Shown here in pieces: positions 60,391 through 64,000 of a stretch of 64,000 nucleotides of DNA. The notes below the pieces were generated by a model that searched no databases, was not told where the DNA came from, and was given only the letters and a program-made list of their open reading frames with translations. The number at the start of each line of letters is the position of its first letter. The stretch's first letter is position 1. The stretch is from Virgibacillus_F flavescens. Lineage in GTDB: Bacteria > Bacillota > Bacilli > Bacillales > Amphibacillaceae. Position numbers and translations under genes: made by a program. Where the stretch lies: assembly GCF_050574275.1 (NCBI RefSeq), contig NZ_CP192260.1:682001-746000 (forward strand). The letters are read 5' to 3'.

Positions 60391-60649
60391 CCATAGCTAT
60401 TGCTTGTGTACGATCATCTTGGAAGCTTAGTTCTACTGTTTCTGTTAAAACGTCTGCATAGCTGTATGAAACACGTTCGAATGCGTTTTCGTCTTGATCA
60501 AGCTCAACAATGAAAACGGACGGATAAGTTTCTGCCAATATTCCACACCGTTCAATCGTCTTTCTTCTTCCACCGTTGGCTTTCAATTTTAATCGTTTAC
60601 CAATGTGTCCTTCAAGACCCTGCTTAATTTCTATTAATGTTTTAGCCAA
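60383..60649 (-). CDS. veg: Veg protein
   Basis: The 88-residue protein contains KRLKLKANGGRRKTIERCGI and LDQDENAFERVSYSYADVLT, nearly the same as B. subtilis Veg, which promotes biofilm formation by affecting SinR. I use the TTG at 60649, giving M-A-K-T-L as in the family; GTG at 60664 is upstream. A very strong promoter precedes it. Confidence 0.95.
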   Translation of the reverse strand: MAKTLIEIKQGLEGHIGKRLKLKANGGRRKTIERCGILAETYPSVFIVELDQDENAFERVSYSYADVLTETVELSFQDDRTQAIAMEQ

Positions 60650-60671
60650 TACACTCCACCTCACTCCTTAT

Positions 60672-60700
60672 ATTATAGCACGTGCTTGTATTAGCGTCAA
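60672..60700 (-). promoter_or_regulatory. veg promoter (strong sigma-A)
   Basis: TTGACG (60695-60700), 17 bp, TATAAT (60672-60677) on the minus strand. The B. subtilis veg promoter is a classic strong sigma-A promoter. Confidence 0.9.
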
Positions 60701-60874
60701 GTAAAACTTTATATTATAACAATATATCTTTTTTAATGTCAACAACTAATTCACGTTTTGCTGTTATTATTTCAAAAAGGCAGCAAATTATGTAAAGAAA
60801 TTTAAAATAACTGCTATCTTTTCCAAATAAACCAAATAAATTTCTTTTAACAGTTTGCATATGGGAAGATGAAG

Positions 60875-60910
60875 CATGTAGATTTTCTAAGCGAATAGAA
60901 AACCTACATG
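60875..60910 (-). terminator. Hairpin after yabG
   Basis: CATGTAGGTTTTCTA and TAGAAAATCTACATG form a 15-bp stem (one G-T pair) with a 6-base loop. It lacks a T-run, so termination is uncertain. Confidence 0.55.
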
Positions 60911-60913
60911 TTG

Positions 60914-61783
60914 TTATTCATCCGTTGAATCTTCTAAATATGGCATTCCCGTTCTCATAAGACCACGTGTTTCGATTCCGCCCATTCCTTTTTCCCCAGT
61001 CAATGTATTGCGAAGTACATCCCATACGCTTACTTTCTCCATAAATGGGGTGTATGCAATTTTAGCGGCTATATAAACGGGGTCTAAGGCATGTATATTA
61101 ATACGTGATGGAGAACTCGCGTAATTTGCGCCAGCTCGTATAAGTGACTCAAAATGGGATTGACATGCACCAGCAAAAATAACCAAGTGATCAAGTTGTG
61201 GAACGATTTGCCTTGCTTCCCGGACGGTCTCTACAAAATATTTCGAATGACGATATGCACGCAAATCACTTTTGGTTCCCTTATTTTTAGAAAACGAATC
61301 ATGCCCTGTAATAACAATAATATCCGGATGAATTTTTTCAATTAAGGGACCTATTTCAAGTGGCATGTCTTTTTCGTTCACATACACGCCATGCACTTGC
61401 AGCCCAACACGTTGATATAGTTCAATACACTTCTTTAAATAATTCCGATCACCATCAATATGCAATACCTTAGCAGGCAAATGAAAGTAAGAAGATTCAT
61501 GTTGGAACCCGTCTGTCGCTTGAAACTCTCGTTTTTCTTTCATAAACTGATAATCTTGACGAAACAATCGATACGAAAATTCTTCTTCTTCCTTTTGTTT
61601 TTCCCGTTTTTTAATTAATTCTCTCTCTTTCACACGTACCAGATCTGTTAATGGTGCATCCACTTCCAACCGCAGGTCCTTTCCATGTAATATAGCATTG
61701 TTGCCTGAGATAGAAGAAATGCGAAATAACAAATCGTGGTTATATGAAATACGTGAAACAATATCACCTGTTATTAGCTCCAT
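60914..61783 (-). CDS. yabG: Sporulation-specific protease YabG
   Basis: YabG processes spore coat proteins in the mother cell. The 289-residue protein matches the family length and shows an SH3-like N-terminus (DIVSRISYNHDLLFRI), then IIVITGHDSFSKN and FAGACQSHFESLI, where the catalytic His and Cys are expected. GAGGTG precedes the ATG at 61783. It lies between ksgA and veg as in B. subtilis. Confidence 0.94.
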   Translation of the reverse strand: MELITGDIVSRISYNHDLLFRISSISGNNAILHGKDLRLEVDAPLTDLVRVKERELIKKREKQKEEEEFSYRLFRQDYQFMKEKREFQATDGFQHESSYFHLPAKVLHIDGDRNYLKKCIELYQRVGLQVHGVYVNEKDMPLEIGPLIEKIHPDIIVITGHDSFSKNKGTKSDLRAYRHSKYFVETVREARQIVPQLDHLVIFAGACQSHFESLIRAGANYASSPSRINIHALDPVYIAAKIAYTPFMEKVSVWDVLRNTLTGEKGMGGIETRGLMRTGMPYLEDSTDE

Positions 61784-61800
61784 TTTGTCACCTCACAGCC

Positions 61801-61980
61801 TTCGCATCTTAGTTGCATTTATACAGCAGGAAAGAATTTATGTTTTCTTAACTGCTAGGAAAGCTTTCATATATCATACCTTATGTTAAAGAACCCAAAA
61901 AGGTTAAAAACACCTGTTAGAAAACTTGGTTTACCGCCAGTCCTTAATAGTTTTATTTATACAGTAAGAAAGTACCTACA
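61801..61980. repeat. Possible short dispersed repeat (two tracts)
   Basis: Two tracts (61808-61850 and 61917-61975) share TTTATACAG(C/T)A(G/A)GAAAG, and the second starts TTAGAAAACTTGGTTTACCGC. The latter matches TAGAAAACTTGGTCTATCGC at 63488. These fill the gap between yabG and rsmA. Confidence 0.4.
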
Positions 61981-61984
61981 AACA

Positions 61985-62020
61985 AGAAAAAAACTATCTC
62001 TTCACTTAAGAAGAGATAGC
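61985..62020 (-). terminator. Terminator after ksgA
   Basis: CTATCTCTTC and GAAGAGATAG pair perfectly around a 6-base loop, followed by seven T residues on the minus strand. Confidence 0.93.
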
Positions 62021-62026
62021 ATAGTT

Positions 62027-62911
62027 TTAGTTGTGTGTGGCATGAAAAAAGAAATTAGCTAACGCAGCGAACTCTTCAATTGTTAAGGACTCTCCGCGTC
62101 GCATTCCATCAATGCCAATTTTGTCCAGCATGATCGAGATAGCTTCTTTGTCATATTCTTCACTTAAGTAATTTGTTAAATTATTACGCAATGTTTTCCT
62201 GCGCTGACTGAAACAAGCTTGTACCATTGAGAAAAAATACTTTTCATCAGCTACATGCACAGGTGGTTCTTCTCTTAAAGTCAGTTTAAGAACTGCTGAG
62301 TCAACGTTTGGTTGAGGCATAAACACACTCTTCGGTACATGCATAACGACTTCAGCGGTAGTGTAGTACTGAATAGCAATAGTTAAGGAACCATAGCTTT
62401 TCGTACTTGGCTTAGCTGCCATTCTTTCGGCAACTTCCTTTTGAATCATTACGGTAATCGTGTCAACAGGTAACTTTTCCTGCAATAACTTTGTCAATAT
62501 TGGTGTAGTAATGTAATAAGGTAAATTGGCAACAACATGAACGTCTGGATAATCTTTGAAGTACTCCTGGATGGAAATCTTCATATCAGCTTCCAAGATA
62601 TCCTGATGAATCAGCTCGATATTGTCATATTGTTTTAATGTGTCGCCCAGTATTGGAATCAACCGTTGATCAATCTCATAGGCAAGCACTTTTTTTGCAT
62701 GCAGTCCTAACTGTTCCGTCAATCCGCCAATACCCGGTCCAATTTCTATTACGCCGGACTCTTTATCTATTCCTGCGTGATTAATTATATTGGCAAGAAT
62801 GTTTGCATCGATTATGAAGTTTTGTCCTAAGCTCTTTTTAAAGAAAAATTTATATTTAGCTAATATTTCCTTAGTTCGTGTTGGGGTAGCGATATATTTA
62901 TTCGTACTCAT
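62027..62911 (-). CDS. rsmA: 16S rRNA (adenine(1518)-N6/adenine(1519)-N6)-dimethyltransferase
   Basis: KsgA dimethylates two adjacent adenines near the 3' end of 16S rRNA. The 294-residue protein has KSLGQNFIID, the SAM site VIEIGPGIGGLTEQL, and the catalytic NLPYYITTPIL. I start at the ATG at 62911, six bases after GGAGG; the frame is open to 62950. It overlaps rnmV by 14 bp. Confidence 0.97.
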   Translation of the reverse strand: MSTNKYIATPTRTKEILAKYKFFFKKSLGQNFIIDANILANIINHAGIDKESGVIEIGPGIGGLTEQLGLHAKKVLAYEIDQRLIPILGDTLKQYDNIELIHQDILEADMKISIQEYFKDYPDVHVVANLPYYITTPILTKLLQEKLPVDTITVMIQKEVAERMAAKPSTKSYGSLTIAIQYYTTAEVVMHVPKSVFMPQPNVDSAVLKLTLREEPPVHVADEKYFFSMVQACFSQRRKTLRNNLTNYLSEEYDKEAISIMLDKIGIDGMRRGESLTIEEFAALANFFFHATHN

Positions 62912-63464
62912 TTTTTTCCTCCTGTAGTACTTGCTGAATTGCCTGCTCAAATTGTGTGATAGTTATCTGGAACATAATTAAGCGTTTTAAAAGCTGCTTT
63001 CCGTTCGTATGTCCGATTTGTAATAATTCGCTCAGTCTGTCTCTTCTATAGCTTGCTCTTGGCCCACCGATTAAACCATATTTAATTAAATCTGATTTAT
63101 CGATTCCACTTTCATGAAAATCCTTTAACTCATAAACGTCGTGCAACGCCTTTTGAATGGATTCAATAGAAGCGTGCTCAATACCAATTCCTTTATTGTT
63201 CTTAGCCCGGGCATCATCTCTTTTTAGAAATGCATGCTTGCAACCAGGAACGTGCTCATTAATGATATTGCGAATGCGTTGTCCAGGATAATCCGGATCA
63301 GTAAAAACAATTACACCACGTTTAGCCTGTGCGTGTTGAATCTGTTTTAATGTCGTTTGGTTAATTGCAGAACCATTCGTTTCTATTGTGTCCGCATCAA
63401 CAGCGAGGTGAATTTTGACAGTATCGTCTCGACCTTCCACAACTATTATTTCTTTTATTTTCAC
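62898..63464 (-). CDS. rnmV: Ribonuclease M5
   Basis: It matures 5S rRNA precursors in low-GC Gram-positives. The 188-residue protein has a Toprim domain (EIIVVEGRDDTVKIH, then VFTDPDYPGQRIR) and a C-terminal M5 domain (KSDLIKYGLIGGPRASYRRD). It precedes rsmA, as in B. subtilis. Confidence 0.96.
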   Translation of the reverse strand: MKIKEIIVVEGRDDTVKIHLAVDADTIETNGSAINQTTLKQIQHAQAKRGVIVFTDPDYPGQRIRNIINEHVPGCKHAFLKRDDARAKNNKGIGIEHASIESIQKALHDVYELKDFHESGIDKSDLIKYGLIGGPRASYRRDRLSELLQIGHTNGKQLLKRLIMFQITITQFEQAIQQVLQEEKNEYE

Positions 63465-63485
63465 TATTATTTCCTCATTTCAAGC

Positions 63486-63560
63486 ATTAGAAAACTTGGT
63501 CTATCGCAAAGCCTTTATGGCGAAAACCTTAGTTGCTTATGCATTAAGAAAATTTTTATA
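63486..63560. repeat. Possible short dispersed repeat, third tract
   Basis: It begins TAGAAAACTTGGTCTATCGC, then GCCTTTATGGCGAAAACC and CTTAGTTGC, with similarity to the tracts at 61.8-61.98 kb. It lies upstream of rnmV. Confidence 0.4.
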
Positions 63561-63573
63561 CTTAATTACCTGC

Positions 63574-63614
63574 AAAAAATAATGCTCTTACCATTTTAGC
63601 ATGGTAAGAGCATT
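63574..63614 (-). terminator. Terminator after the 3D-domain gene
   Basis: AATGCTCTTACCA and TGGTAAGAGCATT pair perfectly around an 8-base loop, then ATTTTTTGC on the minus strand. Confidence 0.93.
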
Positions 63615-63625
63615 TATATCATGTA

Positions 63626-64000
63626 TTAATTCAAAATGGTTACTTTTACTGTTTTGCGACCAAATGCATACGCAGCACTTTTGGAAGAAAAATGTATATC
63701 AATACGGTTTCCATGAATGCTCCCGCCTGTATCAGCAGCAACATATTCGCCATATCCTTCGATATATACACGCGTACCAAGTGGAATAACACTTGGATCA
63801 ACTGCTATTACTTTAGCATTTGGATTTGCATTTAAATTTATTCCAGTTGCTGTATAACCTGAACATCCAGCACAACTTGCCGTGTAGGCACTCGCATGCA
63901 TGTATAAAACATTACCACTGCGCTTTTCTTTTTTCGGTTCTGGTCTAGGTTCAGGAGCTGGCGCAGGTGCCGATTCCTTCTTTTGAGTGCTTGCTAACGT
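63626..64000 (-). CDS. yabE: 3D-domain cell-wall protein (YabE/RpfB-like), C-terminal part
   Basis: The frame continues beyond the right edge, so the start is missing. The visible 124 residues are a Pro/Glu/Lys-rich linker (SAPAPAPEPRPEPKKEKRSG) and a complete 3D domain: ASAYTASCAGCSGYTATG, VIPLGTRVYIEGYG, and VAADTGGSIHGNRIDIHF with the three conserved aspartates. Such domains are lytic-transglycosylase-like muralytic modules. Position next to rnmV suggests yabE, but the P-rich linker also fits YocH-type LysM-3D proteins. Confidence 0.8.
   Translation of the reverse strand, partial: TLASTQKKESAPAPAPEPRPEPKKEKRSGNVLYMHASAYTASCAGCSGYTATGINLNANPNAKVIAVDPSVIPLGTRVYIEGYGEYVAADTGGSIHGNRIDIHFSSKSAAYAFGRKTVKVTILN

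Overview
The window is an AT-rich chromosomal segment of an endospore-forming Firmicute of the family Bacillaceae. Spore genes (spoIIE, spoVT, spoVG, yabG, sspF, yabP, yabQ, fin) and the gene order identify it. It is the origin-proximal stretch that in Bacillus subtilis runs from yabE/rnmV to gltX, here in reverse complement, so almost every gene lies on the minus strand. Protein divergence from B. subtilis and the type of intergenic repeats suggest the Oceanobacillus/Virgibacillus side of the family, but the genus is an inference.

Read in the direction of transcription (right to left): a 3D-domain protein (partial), rnmV, ksgA, yabG, veg, sspF, a lone oligopeptide-binding lipoprotein, ispE, purR, spoVG, an IS3-family element sitting in an older repeat, glmU, prs, ctc, pth, fin, mfd, spoVT, yabM, yabN (mazG), rqcP, a small Gln-rich protein, yabP, yabQ, divIC, yabR, a plus-strand tRNA-Met, spoIIE, yabS, yabT, tilS, hpt, ftsH, coaX, hslO, yacD, cysK, folP-folB-folK-yazB, lysS, two tandem rRNA operons separated by nine tRNA genes, an MgtC-like gene, the ctsR-mcsA-mcsB-clpC stress operon, radA, yacL and the start of gltX.

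The genes fall into a few jobs: translation (rRNA, tRNA, lysS, gltX, ksgA, rnmV, pth, rqcP, tilS, ctc), protein quality control (CtsR regulon, FtsH, Hsp33, PrsA-like foldase), cell division and sporulation (divIC, spoIIE, spoVT, spoVG, yabG, yabP, yabQ, fin, sspF), and precursor metabolism (prs, hpt, glmU, fol genes, cysK, coaX, ispE). Several control sites are readable: a CtsR operator, a Spo0A-type promoter with 21-bp spacing before spoIIE, a sigma-H promoter before spoVG, strong sigma-A promoters for veg, rRNA and tRNA-Met, and many rho-independent terminators.

Compared with the B. subtilis order, disA, ispD-ispF, pabB-pabA-pabC, dusB and yabJ are missing from their usual places, while mgtC, an oppA-type gene, a Gln-rich small gene, one IS and several non-coding repeat families have been added. 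The most unusual unexplained structures are a degenerate 21-bp tandem repeat array beside tRNA-Met, MITE-like elements at three gene junctions, and a good promoter inside both 23S-5S spacers. I found no CRISPR array, prophage or clear defence system.
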